The notes under the pieces were generated by a model. That model was given only the letters and a program-made list of their open reading frames with translations, searched no databases and was not told the origin of the DNA. The translations under genes and the position numbers were made by a program. From Pseudanabaena sp. Chao 1811 (lineage in GTDB: Bacteria > Cyanobacteriota > Cyanobacteriia > Pseudanabaenales > Pseudanabaenaceae), in the NCBI RefSeq assembly GCF_027942295.1, contig NZ_CP101416.1, positions 744,001-808,000 on the forward strand: 64,000 nucleotides of DNA. Reading direction: 5' to 3'. Of the stretch, positions 1-10,200 are shown piece by piece. Numbering within the stretch: position 1 is the stretch's first letter; each line of letters begins with the position of its first letter.

Positions 1-2
1 AT

Positions 3-3000
3 ATGTTGCAATTATTTCGTGGTGGAGATTCTCCAGAAAGCCGATCGCAGTTACAGGAGATTTGCAATTACTTTCAAGAGACAGGCAATAACTTTGACTT
101 AAGAAATTGGACTAATCTCGCTACCCAAGTCAAAAATGCGATCGCCCAGCCTACTAACTCCTATCGAACCCTTGCACCTATTTTAATTAGAGAATTAAAA
201 GACGCGCAGGATCTAGTTTTGGCAAAGCGTGAAGCTGAAATTTCCATATCCTCTCAAATTCAAAGCCTATTACCCTATCGATTTTCTGATTCAGAAGATG
301 ATGAGGTTAGCACAATTTTCACCACGGCATCTGGCAATATTCAAGATGATGCATTTATCGAAGATTTCCAAGTTGCAGAAAGTGAAGAATCCCAAGATTT
401 AAACCTAATTGAGCCAATGGAGCAACAAGCCTCCAGTGCCGATATTGTTGATCTATTTGCCGATTCTGATGACATTGCTAACTACAGCAGTGAAGAAGAA
501 TTCGATTTATTAGAACTTCCCCAAGAGCAAATCGATCAAATGGATTGGATGGATAGTGAATATGAAATCACTGAAAACCAACATATTGACGGGCCTAAGG
601 TTGGAGCATCAGAATTAAAATCCCTAGCAGTTCTATTTGAGAATGATGATATTGATTTCGACTCCGCTTGGGAAGATATCAAGTCTAACGAAACTAGTAT
701 CTCTAATCATGGCTCTGAACAAACCACAAATAATAATCAGGATGAGTTTGCCGATCTACTCGAAAACACTTCAAACAATCTTCAAAGTGATGCTGCCACA
801 GATCTGGGAATAGAAGAATCTAGCATTGCTCAATTGTTTGGAGATTTTTCTGCCGATGAAAAAACAGACAACTTAAACGCAATCGGCGAATCTTCTCAAG
901 GTTTATTTCCCGAAGATCAGAACTTGTTCCCAGATGATATTGATATCACTGGTTCCGATTCTCAATTAGAGGCTGAGAATGCTCCAGTAAGTTTGGATGC
1001 ACTAATTGATGACGAATTAGACAAAGAATTAATTGTCGATGATTCCATAGATCAGGGTTTTGATGATTTTGATCTAGGTATTGAGATCATTGATCAAATT
1101 AGTGAGAGTGAGAGTCCCAGTATAAATGTTGATGAAATTGACTTTACTGAAGGTTTCGATCAACTTGCTGATCAGCCAACAGGCGAAGATTTACTCACAT
1201 CTCAGGGAGATTTTGACTCACTCTCTAGTGAAGAATATTTTGCTGAGATAGAAAGACAAGAAAATGAAATATCTAACCCAACCTCTGACGATTTCTATGG
1301 AATCGAAGAACCCAGTGAGCCATTTGCCTTAACTGTTTCTGAAGAAAGCATGGCGTTACTAGAAGATCCCTTTGCGATCAGTGACAATCTTGATATGGAT
1401 TTTCTAGATACACCAGCAAATATTACAGATAGTGACGTTAGCAGTTCTAGTGGAGATATCTTTTCCAAGGATTTTTCTGAAGAAATTGATATAGACAATA
1501 ACTCGCCAATAATATCGAGCAGTGAAGACTTCGATACTAGTGATACATCAGGCTTAAATATATTTGATGAGCTAGGTTTCGATAATGATGAATTTGAGGA
1601 AGAAATTGCCACACCCACAGATCGTAGTAATGATGAGCAAAATTTCTTAGATAATCTAGATAATATTGACGAATTGGCAAATCAACCAATTTCTAGCAAT
1701 AGTGATTCTGACTTAAATGAAGATTTAAGTTTTCCTGCTTCAGACAACTTTGAGGCAAACTTTGACGAGTTTATAGATGCTGATGCAGTCAATGGTAATG
1801 ATGAAGTCGATGGTTTGTTTGCTGATTCTCTAGAAGTTGAAAATGGTGATCATGCGGAAGTGATTACAAATGATTTAACCGATGATTTCTCAGACTTTGA
1901 TGACGATGGCATTGATCCAACAATTAATATTGCTGATGAGTTAGGTGATTTCTTTAGTCATGAAGTAGAATCTGCTGAGACTAAATCTGCTTCTACAGAT
2001 AGTGAAGAATCGATCTACAATCTTGAGAATACTGATGAGTTAGGTGACTTTTTTGGTGATGCGGCAGAACCAGATCTTGTAACCAGTCTTAGTAATGAAG
2101 TAGGCAATCTTGACGGACTAGATGGATTTGGTGATTTCTTTGATGGAGAAGATGCAGACACAGATCACAGCGCTAATACCGATGAAAACTATGGCGAGGA
2201 ATTTTCTCAAGGTCTAGACAATACAAATGAATTAGCTGATTTCTTTGCTGCTTCGGAATCTCCTGAAAACTTAGCAGAAGATTTCATTGATGATAACTGG
2301 AGTGATTTAAGTACTAGTGATGAGCAGAATATCGTTGATATAGAAGACGAATTGAATGACTCTATATCTTCTTTGGAATCTAATTTAGATTTAGAACTTA
2401 ATGATGAGTTTATTGATTTAGATAAAGACTCTAATTCTCTAGAAGAGATAGAGGACGAGTTGTTTAATCAAATTGATCAAACTAGCTCTTCAGAAAATGA
2501 CGACAATTTAGTCAATTTATTTACTAATGCCAAGGAAGACGATCTGACGATACTAGAGAATGACATCAATACTTTTGGTGATGATTTTGACTTTCAAGAA
2601 ACGCGATCGCCTAGTCAAGATCTTAGCCAAGATAATGACATCAATTTCGATGGACTAGATGATTTAGAAAATAATAATTTGGCAAATGCAGTTAATAGTC
2701 TAGTATCTCAGACCTCAATAGATGACTCTCTAACAACTATTCAAGATGATCTAGATTTTGATGTTCAAGAGGAGGATATTACAGCTAATAGCACTATTGA
2801 TAGTTTGGTAGATTTTTTCCAAGCTGACGATGACTTAGACAATACTGACATTAACTCATCCACATCATTAATTAATAATGATGACTTTAGTGTCAATGAA
2901 GATAATGAAGCTTTGGACTTCGGAGAATTTAACGAGTTGACGGATCTAAATGGTGCTGGTTTAGAAGTCTCTGATATGGATGATATAGAGATGTCGGAAG

Positions 3001-5387
3001 ATTTTGATAACCAAAGCTTAGCAATTGACAATCAATCACCATCAGAAGAGCTAAATGGTATCGATGACAACTTTGACTTTGATGATTTAGAAGCAATGAT
3101 TGGTAATTCGAGTAATTTACCAAATGAGCCAAATGAGTCGGCTAATGGAGAATTTACCAGCCAATTGACAGATCTTAATCAGAGCAATGGTCATCAATCT
3201 AGTGATGCCGACGATATGAACTTTGATGAACTAGAAGCTCTATTAGGTGATAGTGGTAGCTTTGATATAACAGCTAAGACTGCGACAGCAACCAAAGACG
3301 AAGGTGACACTCTTACGGCAATTGCCAACAACAAGACAACTGACGACTTTGATGAGTTGGAAAATATGTTGCAATCGGCATTTGCTAAAGATGTCGGACC
3401 TATCAAGACTAAAACACCCACACGTCCTCCTGCAGCCCCACGCAAGCAAAGGTTGACGGATTCAACCATGCGGGTCGATGTTAAGTATCTTGATAGTTTG
3501 AATAACCTAGTTGGGGAACTCGTAGTTAATCGGAACTTGTTAGAGCAGGAGCAGGAACGCTTACAGCAGTTTATTACTAATCTATTACATCAAGTACAAC
3601 TGCTCAGCGATGTGTCTCAAAGGATGCGTGATCAGTATGATCGTTCCTTGTTAGAAGCATCATTAACCGCAGGTCGTGGACGTTCCTATAGTAGCTTTGA
3701 TGCTGGCTATTCTAGTTCTACCGATGGAGCAACTTCGAGTAGTAATGTCAGTAGCGATTTTGAAGGCATTGAATTTGACCGTTACAACACTTTCCACGTT
3801 CTATCACAGGAAATTATTGAGCTAATTGTCAGAGTGCGTGAGTCTGCTTCTGACATTGAGTTTGTGGTTGGTGAGACGGATCAGGTAACTCGTCAGTTAG
3901 GCACGATTACGACTCAAGTTCAGGATGATTTGAAACAATCACGCATGGTTCCCTTTGCCCAGATTGCCGATCGCTTGCCTAGAGGTATTCGCGATCGCGC
4001 ACTCAAGACTGGCAAGCAGGCGGAATTGGAAATCTATGGACGTGAGACCTTGATCGATAAGGCAATTTTGGAATCTCTCACAGATCCGCTTACTCACCTT
4101 GTCAATAATGCGATCGATCACGGTTTAGAAGATCCTGTTACTCGTCAAGCTGCGGGTAAATCTGCAACTGGTAAACTCACAGTCAGAGCCTATCACCAAG
4201 GTAACCAAACCGTAATTTCGATTAGTGATGATGGTGCGGGGATTAGTACCGACAAGGTAAAGAAGAGTGCCGTGGCTAAGGGTATCCGTTCTCAATCAGA
4301 AGTCGATCGCCTCAATGATACTGAGGTTTATAGCTTGCTCTTTGAAGCTGGCTTTAGTACTGCAGCCCAAGCCGATGAATTTAAAGGTCGTGGTGTTGGT
4401 CTCGATGTGGTTAAAACCTGTCTAGATGACATTCGTGGCGTAATTATTGTGGAGTCGATAGTTGGTAAGGGGACAACCTTTACCATTCGCTTACCATTGA
4501 CCCTCAGTATTTCTAAGGCGATGTTCTGCATTAGCGATCGCGCCAGAATTGCCTTCCCTGTGGATGGTTTCGAGGACATGGTGGAAGTTCCCCAAAGTCA
4601 GATTGTACTGAATGAGAAAGGTCAACCATGCTTACCTTGGCGCGATACAATTTTGCCATTCCAGCATCTCTCCAATTTGCTTTCCTACAGCCGACATCTC
4701 AGCCGCAGCAATATCTATGGCAAACAAGACAATGACGAACTTTGCATCATTATTCTCCGTAATGACACAAGCTATCTAGCATTACAGGTGGATCAGTTCC
4801 TTGGTGAATACGAAATCGTAATCAAACAGTTAGAGGGTCCAATTCCTCAACCTGCGGGGATTGCAGGAGCAACGGTGTTAGGGGATGGTCGAGTGATGGC
4901 GATCGCTAACGTTTTAGAACTATTTGATATAGCTAGTGGCAGACTCCGTCCTTCTGCTTCGGGCATCACAATTCAGCCAACGATCGAAGAAGATGTAGCT
5001 GTCGATCCAACGGTACTAATTGTGGACGACTCAATTACAGTTCGCGAGCTATTGTCGCTAACCTTTGCCAAAGTTGGCTATCGTGTCGAACAGGCAAAGG
5101 ATGGTCAGGATGCATGGGAAAAATTGCGTGCAGGACTGCCCTGTGACATGATCTTCTGCGATATTGAAATGCCACGGATGGATGGATTGGATCTACTATC
5201 CAGATTGCAAAAGGATTCTCGACTTAAGGATATTCCTGTAGCGATGTTAACTTCCCGTGGAGCCGATCGCCATCGTCAAACGGCAATTCAGCTTGGAGCA
5301 AAAGGCTACTTCACTAAGCCCTATCTCGAAGAAGAATTGTTGAGTGCCTCAAAGCGCCTCTTAAATGGAGAAACTCTGCCGATCTAA
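3..5387 (+). CDS. CheA-type hybrid histidine kinase/response regulator (5' end outside window)
   Basis: Chemotaxis-type kinase that autophosphorylates and passes phosphate to response regulators controlling type IV pilus motility or phototaxis. About 1794 residues are visible. Residues 1-95 match the segment that follows the Hpt domain in cyanobacterial CheA proteins, so the Hpt with its phospho-histidine should lie upstream of the window. Residues about 95-1135 are a highly acidic D/E/S/N-rich linker with recurring DELGDFF-like and FDELEALL-like motifs. Then come the CheA dimerisation helices (about 1155-1250), an HATPase with N box LVNNAIDHG (about 1366), DDGAGIS and GRGVGLDVV (about 1462), a CheW-like domain (about 1500-1660), and a receiver domain starting VLIVDDS with phospho-acceptor D1720 in CDIEMPRMDG. 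It resembles PilL/HmpE/PixL; which system it serves cannot be decided without the upstream genes. A 13-bp stem hairpin follows the stop. Confidence 0.9.
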   Translation: MLQLFRGGDSPESRSQLQEICNYFQETGNNFDLRNWTNLATQVKNAIAQPTNSYRTLAPILIRELKDAQDLVLAKREAEISISSQIQSLLPYRFSDSEDDEVSTIFTTASGNIQDDAFIEDFQVAESEESQDLNLIEPMEQQASSADIVDLFADSDDIANYSSEEEFDLLELPQEQIDQMDWMDSEYEITENQHIDGPKVGASELKSLAVLFENDDIDFDSAWEDIKSNETSISNHGSEQTTNNNQDEFADLLENTSNNLQSDAATDLGIEESSIAQLFGDFSADEKTDNLNAIGESSQGLFPEDQNLFPDDIDITGSDSQLEAENAPVSLDALIDDELDKELIVDDSIDQGFDDFDLGIEIIDQISESESPSINVDEIDFTEGFDQLADQPTGEDLLTSQGDFDSLSSEEYFAEIERQENEISNPTSDDFYGIEEPSEPFALTVSEESMALLEDPFAISDNLDMDFLDTPANITDSDVSSSSGDIFSKDFSEEIDIDNNSPIISSSEDFDTSDTSGLNIFDELGFDNDEFEEEIATPTDRSNDEQNFLDNLDNIDELANQPISSNSDSDLNEDLSFPASDNFEANFDEFIDADAVNGNDEVDGLFADSLEVENGDHAEVITNDLTDDFSDFDDDGIDPTINIADELGDFFSHEVESAETKSASTDSEESIYNLENTDELGDFFGDAAEPDLVTSLSNEVGNLDGLDGFGDFFDGEDADTDHSANTDENYGEEFSQGLDNTNELADFFAASESPENLAEDFIDDNWSDLSTSDEQNIVDIEDELNDSISSLESNLDLELNDEFIDLDKDSNSLEEIEDELFNQIDQTSSSENDDNLVNLFTNAKEDDLTILENDINTFGDDFDFQETRSPSQDLSQDNDINFDGLDDLENNNLANAVNSLVSQTSIDDSLTTIQDDLDFDVQEEDITANSTIDSLVDFFQADDDLDNTDINSSTSLINNDDFSVNEDNEALDFGEFNELTDLNGAGLEVSDMDDIEMSEDFDNQSLAIDNQSPSEELNGIDDNFDFDDLEAMIGNSSNLPNEPNESANGEFTSQLTDLNQSNGHQSSDADDMNFDELEALLGDSGSFDITAKTATATKDEGDTLTAIANNKTTDDFDELENMLQSAFAKDVGPIKTKTPTRPPAAPRKQRLTDSTMRVDVKYLDSLNNLVGELVVNRNLLEQEQERLQQFITNLLHQVQLLSDVSQRMRDQYDRSLLEASLTAGRGRSYSSFDAGYSSSTDGATSSSNVSSDFEGIEFDRYNTFHVLSQEIIELIVRVRESASDIEFVVGETDQVTRQLGTITTQVQDDLKQSRMVPFAQIADRLPRGIRDRALKTGKQAELEIYGRETLIDKAILESLTDPLTHLVNNAIDHGLEDPVTRQAAGKSATGKLTVRAYHQGNQTVISISDDGAGISTDKVKKSAVAKGIRSQSEVDRLNDTEVYSLLFEAGFSTAAQADEFKGRGVGLDVVKTCLDDIRGVIIVESIVGKGTTFTIRLPLTLSISKAMFCISDRARIAFPVDGFEDMVEVPQSQIVLNEKGQPCLPWRDTILPFQHLSNLLSYSRHLSRSNIYGKQDNDELCIIILRNDTSYLALQVDQFLGEYEIVIKQLEGPIPQPAGIAGATVLGDGRVMAIANVLELFDIASGRLRPSASGITIQPTIEEDVAVDPTVLIVDDSITVRELLSLTFAKVGYRVEQAKDGQDAWEKLRAGLPCDMIFCDIEMPRMDGLDLLSRLQKDSRLKDIPVAMLTSRGADRHRQTAIQLGAKGYFTKPYLEEELLSASKRLLNGETLPI

Positions 5388-5389
5388 AC

Positions 5390-5420
5390 ATTCCAAAATG
5401 TGCAAATCACATTTTGGAAT
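5390..5420. terminator. Palindrome after the cheA-type gene
   Basis: Perfect 13-bp inverted repeat (5390-5402 and 5408-5420) with a 5-base loop, three bases after the kinase stop and just before recN. It has no long T run, so termination is only inferred. Confidence 0.55.
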
Positions 5421-5433
5421 CAAGAAATAAACT

Positions 5434-7251
5434 ATGCTGCTGAGTCTTAAAATTGAAAATTTTGCCCTAATCGATCGCTTAGAACTGGAGCTTTATGCAG
5501 GGCTAAATATTCTCACAGGCGAAACTGGGGCAGGGAAGTCAATTGTGCTAGATGCCCTTGATGCAGCATTAGGGGGCAAAGTTTCGGCGAGAATGCTCCG
5601 AACTGGTACTGATCGCGCCAATATCGAGGCAACATTTTCAACGAATCAGGCGATCTCCCAATGGTTAGAAGTACAGGAAATTGATGCCCTTGATGCTGAC
5701 ACTTTAATTTGTAGTCGCGAAATTACGGCTCGGAGCAATCGTACCCGTGTGAATGGGGTGGTAGTAAATAAGCAGCAAATTCAGGAACTACGCGATCGCC
5801 TAGTCGAAATAACAGCTCAAGGTCAGACAATTTTACTCAGTCAAGCCGCTCAACAGAGGGAATGGCTAGATAGTTTTGGCGATCAAGCTTTCAATCAGTC
5901 TCTATCCTTACAACGTCAGAAGGTCGCGAAATTATTTGAAATCAAGGAGCGATCTCGTAGGGCTTTATTTGATCGTCAGCAAAATGAACGTAATCGGTTG
6001 CAGCATCTAGATATGTTGCGCTACCAACTCAAAGAGCTTGAAGCGGCTAATCTTGACGATCCCGATGAATTGGAAAATCTAGAAAGTGATCGCAATCGCC
6101 TTGCCCATAGTGTGGAATTGCAAAAGCAAGGCTATGCAGTATACGAGGCACTTTATCAGAATGATAGTGGCAACGCCTGTGCGGATTTATTAGGGCAGGC
6201 AGAATCCATTCTCACATCAATGGTAGAACTAGACCGCGAAGCCGAAGGGATTTTGGAACTAGTGGCAAGCGCTCTTGCCCAAGTAGAAGAGGCAGGAAGA
6301 CAAATTAATAACTATGCCAATCGTCTTGACTCTGATCCTGAGCAATTAGAATCCATTGAGCAAAGAATTAATCAAATCAAACAAATTTGTCGCAAATACG
6401 GCACATTACCCGAAGCGATCGCCTATACCGAAAAGTTGCAAAATGAGCTTGCAGAACTTACCGATCAAAGTATTTCTATTGAAGACTTAGAACGTAAAGC
6501 AGAGGCGGATTTACAGGCATTACTCAAAGCTTGCAAAAAGCTTACAGAACTGCGGCGACAGACCGCGATCGCCTTAGAACAGGCACAAATCGAAGCTCTC
6601 AAAATGCTGGCGATGGAGAAAGTGCGCTTTCAAGTTGGCATTTATCCAGTGGAACCCACAGCTTTAGGTAGCGATCGCATTGTGTTTGAGTTTAGCCCTA
6701 ACCTCGGCGAACCCTTGCAACCGCTAGCAGAAACAGCATCGGGTGGAGAAATGAGTCGATTTTTGTTAGCGTTGAAAACCTGCTTTGTCAAACAAAAAAC
6801 TCAGGAAATCAATCAAACTATCGATGTAGAAATGAGTCATGCCCATGTTGGCACGATGGTATTTGATGAAATTGATGCGGGTGTGTCAGGTCGTGTTGCC
6901 CAAGCGATCGCTACCCAACTCTGGCAACTTAGCCGCAGTTCACAAATTCTCTGTGTCACTCACCAGCCCCTAATTGCGGCGATCGCGGATCGACATTTTC
7001 ATGTCAGTAAAGATGTAATTGGCGATCGCACCCAAGTCCAGATTCGTCTGTTGGAAATAGAGGAACGCAAGCAAGAGTTAGCACAAATTGCTTCAGGAAA
7101 AAGCTTTGAACAAGATAAACCTCAAGGCAAATCTCAAGGTAAAAGTAAAAAGGTAAAAGATAAAAGTGAGATAGATAGCGCATTGAGTCAAGCGATCGCC
7201 TTTGCCGAATCATTGCTTGATCAGGCAGCCACAATTAAAGCCAATATTTAA
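5434..7251 (+). CDS. recN: DNA repair protein RecN
   Basis: SMC-like ATPase used in double-strand break repair. The 605-residue length is close to the family norm (about 550-580). Walker A GETGAGKS lies at about residues 29-36, a central coiled-coil region at about 150-380, the ABC signature ASGGEMSRF at about 430, and Walker B VFDEIDAGVSG at about 475. The C-terminus has an unusual Lys/Gln-rich insertion (about 555-580, repeated QGKS units) before a conserved closing helix. The ATG start begins with the typical MLLSLKIENFALID. The stop overlaps the stop of convergent cobN by 4 bp. Confidence 0.96.
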   Translation: MLLSLKIENFALIDRLELELYAGLNILTGETGAGKSIVLDALDAALGGKVSARMLRTGTDRANIEATFSTNQAISQWLEVQEIDALDADTLICSREITARSNRTRVNGVVVNKQQIQELRDRLVEITAQGQTILLSQAAQQREWLDSFGDQAFNQSLSLQRQKVAKLFEIKERSRRALFDRQQNERNRLQHLDMLRYQLKELEAANLDDPDELENLESDRNRLAHSVELQKQGYAVYEALYQNDSGNACADLLGQAESILTSMVELDREAEGILELVASALAQVEEAGRQINNYANRLDSDPEQLESIEQRINQIKQICRKYGTLPEAIAYTEKLQNELAELTDQSISIEDLERKAEADLQALLKACKKLTELRRQTAIALEQAQIEALKMLAMEKVRFQVGIYPVEPTALGSDRIVFEFSPNLGEPLQPLAETASGGEMSRFLLALKTCFVKQKTQEINQTIDVEMSHAHVGTMVFDEIDAGVSGRVAQAIATQLWQLSRSSQILCVTHQPLIAAIADRHFHVSKDVIGDRTQVQIRLLEIEERKQELAQIASGKSFEQDKPQGKSQGKSKKVKDKSEIDSALSQAIAFAESLLDQAATIKANI

Positions 7252-10200
7252 ACATTTTGAGATTCAATTGCACCTTCAGCATCATTAGCGATCGCCTTTA
7301 AGCGATCCAACATATCCGCCGTCACATCTTGCCACATCCCACGCTGATTCGCTTCTAGCAAGCGTTCCGACATATCTCGCAACGCCCAAGGATTGCTAGA
7401 TTTAATGAAATTCTGGACTTCAGGATTAAAGATATATGCCTCCGCAACACCCTCATACATGAAGTCGGAAACGCAGTTAGTCGTAGCATCATAGGCAAAC
7501 AGATAATCAAGAGTTGCCGACATCTCAAAGGCTCCCTTATACCCATGACGCATCGCTCCTGCTATCCATTTGGGATTGACGACACGCGATCGATACACTC
7601 GCGCAATCTCTTCACTCAATTTACGAACCTTGGGCTGAGCCATCCGTGAATTATCACCAAAGTACACCTCTGGAGCGTTACCAGATATAGATTTGACAGC
7701 CGTTGTCATCCCCCCCTGAAATTGATAATAATCATCGGAATCGAGAATGTCATGCTCGCGATTGTCCTGATTTTGCAGCACGATTTGCATATTACTGAGC
7801 CGTTGATTAAAGGCTTCAGGGGCGGATTTACCCTCGGATTTACTGGTATAGGCATAGGCACTCCAATTGATATAGGCTCGCGCTAAATCTTGCTCACTTT
7901 CCCAGTTTTGCGACTCGATTAAACCTTGCAAACCTGCACCATAGGCACTTGGCTTTGAGCCAAATACCCGATAACGCGATCGCTCTTCAGCCTGTTCTAA
8001 AGTCAATCCTTCCTTTTGCCAATGTGCGGATTCTGCTTGAACTTTTGCCGCTAAGGGATTCTGATCGGCAGGTTCATCGAGATTTGCTACAGCATTCACC
8101 GCACTATCAAATAAATCGATGAGATTGGGAAACGCATCTCTAAAGAATCCTGAAATCCGCAAGGTTACATCAATACGAGGACGACCTAAAATTGATAATG
8201 GCAAAATCTCAAAATCAATCACGCGCCGCGATACGCCATCCCAAACAGGTTGCACTCCCAATAAAGCCAGCGCTTCAGCAAGATCATCGCCACCCGTTCG
8301 CATTGTCGAAGTTCCCCAAATGGATAGCCCCAAGGTTTGCGGATATTCACCATGCTCTTGCGTATAGGTTTCAATCAGCACATCCGCAGCTTTGTGCCCA
8401 ATATCCCAAGCGGTTTCCGTCGGCACGGCGCGAATATCCACCGAATAGAAATTCCGTCCTGTGGGTAATACTTCGGGTCTGCCCCTTGTCGGCGCACCTG
8501 ATGCACCGCTAGGGACATATTCGCCATTAAGTCCGCGTAGGAGATTGGTAATTTCTTGGTTGGTTTTGTAGAGAGATGGCAAAAGGCGATCGCGAATCCA
8601 TGTTAGTTCTGTTTGAATTGCAATACCCTCATCCCCCAACCCCTTCTCCCATGAGGGGAGAAGGGGAGCAATATTGATTTTCTTGTCCCCCTCTCCCTCC
8701 TTGGGAGAGGGGCTAGGGGTGAGGGCATCCACCAACCCTGCCGCATATTCTTCTATAACTTCAATCGCATCGCCAATAATCCGAGAATTTGCTAAACGTG
8801 GATGCGAACTTGATGGAAGTGACTCACCTAAATTTGCAGTCAAGGGATCGAAATCTAAACCCCAATCCTGCGCGATCGCTCGCGTCAGTCCCAAACGGTT
8901 AACCGTCGGATTACGGGCGATCGCTACGACTAAATCCCTTAACTGCCGACCTTCTGGGCATTGACCGAAAATATGTAAACCATCACGAATTTGGGCTTCC
9001 TTAATCTCGCATAGATAACCATCGGCTGTCATGAGAATCGTATTTAGTGAATCCTCTAAACGGTCTAGGGAAATTCCTAGATCGTGATAGAGATTTTCCT
9101 GTTTGATTGTATCTATCAGGCGATCGCGGATCATGCCCAAACGAGAGGGATCGAGGGTTTCCGCTTCGTAATATTCATCAATCAAGCCTTCCAATTGCTG
9201 CAAACCACCATACAACTCAGCACGAGTCATCGGCGGCGTAAGATGATCGAGAATCACCGCTTGCGATCGCCTTTTTGCTTGAGAACCTTCCCCAGGGTCA
9301 TTGACGATAAAGGGATAAAAATGTGGCATCGCCCCAAAAGCGGCTTCGGGATAGCAATTTTCCGATAGAGCCACGCTTTTTCCAGGGAGCCATTCAAGAT
9401 TGCCATGTTTGCCGATATGGGCGATCGCATGGGCGTTAAATTTGTCGCGCACCCAATGATAGAACGCCATATAGTCATGGGTCGGCTCTAAATCGGGTGC
9501 ATGATAATTGAGCGTAGGCTCGAGATCGTAGCCCCGTGATGGCTGAATACCGACAAAAATATTGCCAAATTGCATACCTGCGATCGCAAATTCTTGTTCG
9601 CATTTCGGCTGATTCCATCTTGTCTGAATTCCATTTTGGACAGGCTCAGGCAAATTCTGGAAATAGCTTTGATAATCCTCTAAAGATAGCGATTGATAGA
9701 CCTGACGTACTCCAAAGGATTCGCGATCATTAGTCACGCCTGTAGTTAACAACTTCATCAATTCATCGCTAGTCTCAGGAATCGCCCCAACGCTATAGCC
9801 TGAACTTCGCAAAGCTTTAAGAATCTCTAAACAACTGGCTGGGGTATCTAACCCGACTCCATTGGCTAATCTGCCATCACGATTAGGATAGTTAGCAAGG
9901 ATTAAAGCAATTTTGCGATCGCCTACATCCGTATGCTTTAGCTGGATCCATTTCGCCGCCAGATCCGCCACAAAGTTGATGCGTGATCGTACTGGTTCAT
10001 AGGTCAATACTTCCGTTTGCAAAGCGAGATTTTGCCCCTGCATTGCTTTAAAAGAAACTGCCCTTGTAATAATTCTGCCATCGACTTCAGGCAAGACTAC
10101 ATTCATCGCCATATCTCGAGGATTCAATCCCTGTGTACCATTTACCCAAGTTTTCTTCAGTCCACCACTAAAAATCACCTGAAACACAGGCACATTCAAG

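Noticed and set aside
1295-3469. Several Ser/Leu-rich frames on the minus strand
   Set aside because: They are antisense readings of the acidic, low-complexity linker of the kinase gene and have no ribosome binding sites or family likeness.
8119-9733. Plus-strand frames of 65-106 codons inside cobN
   Set aside because: cobN is a strong gene on the minus strand across this whole region; these show no family likeness.
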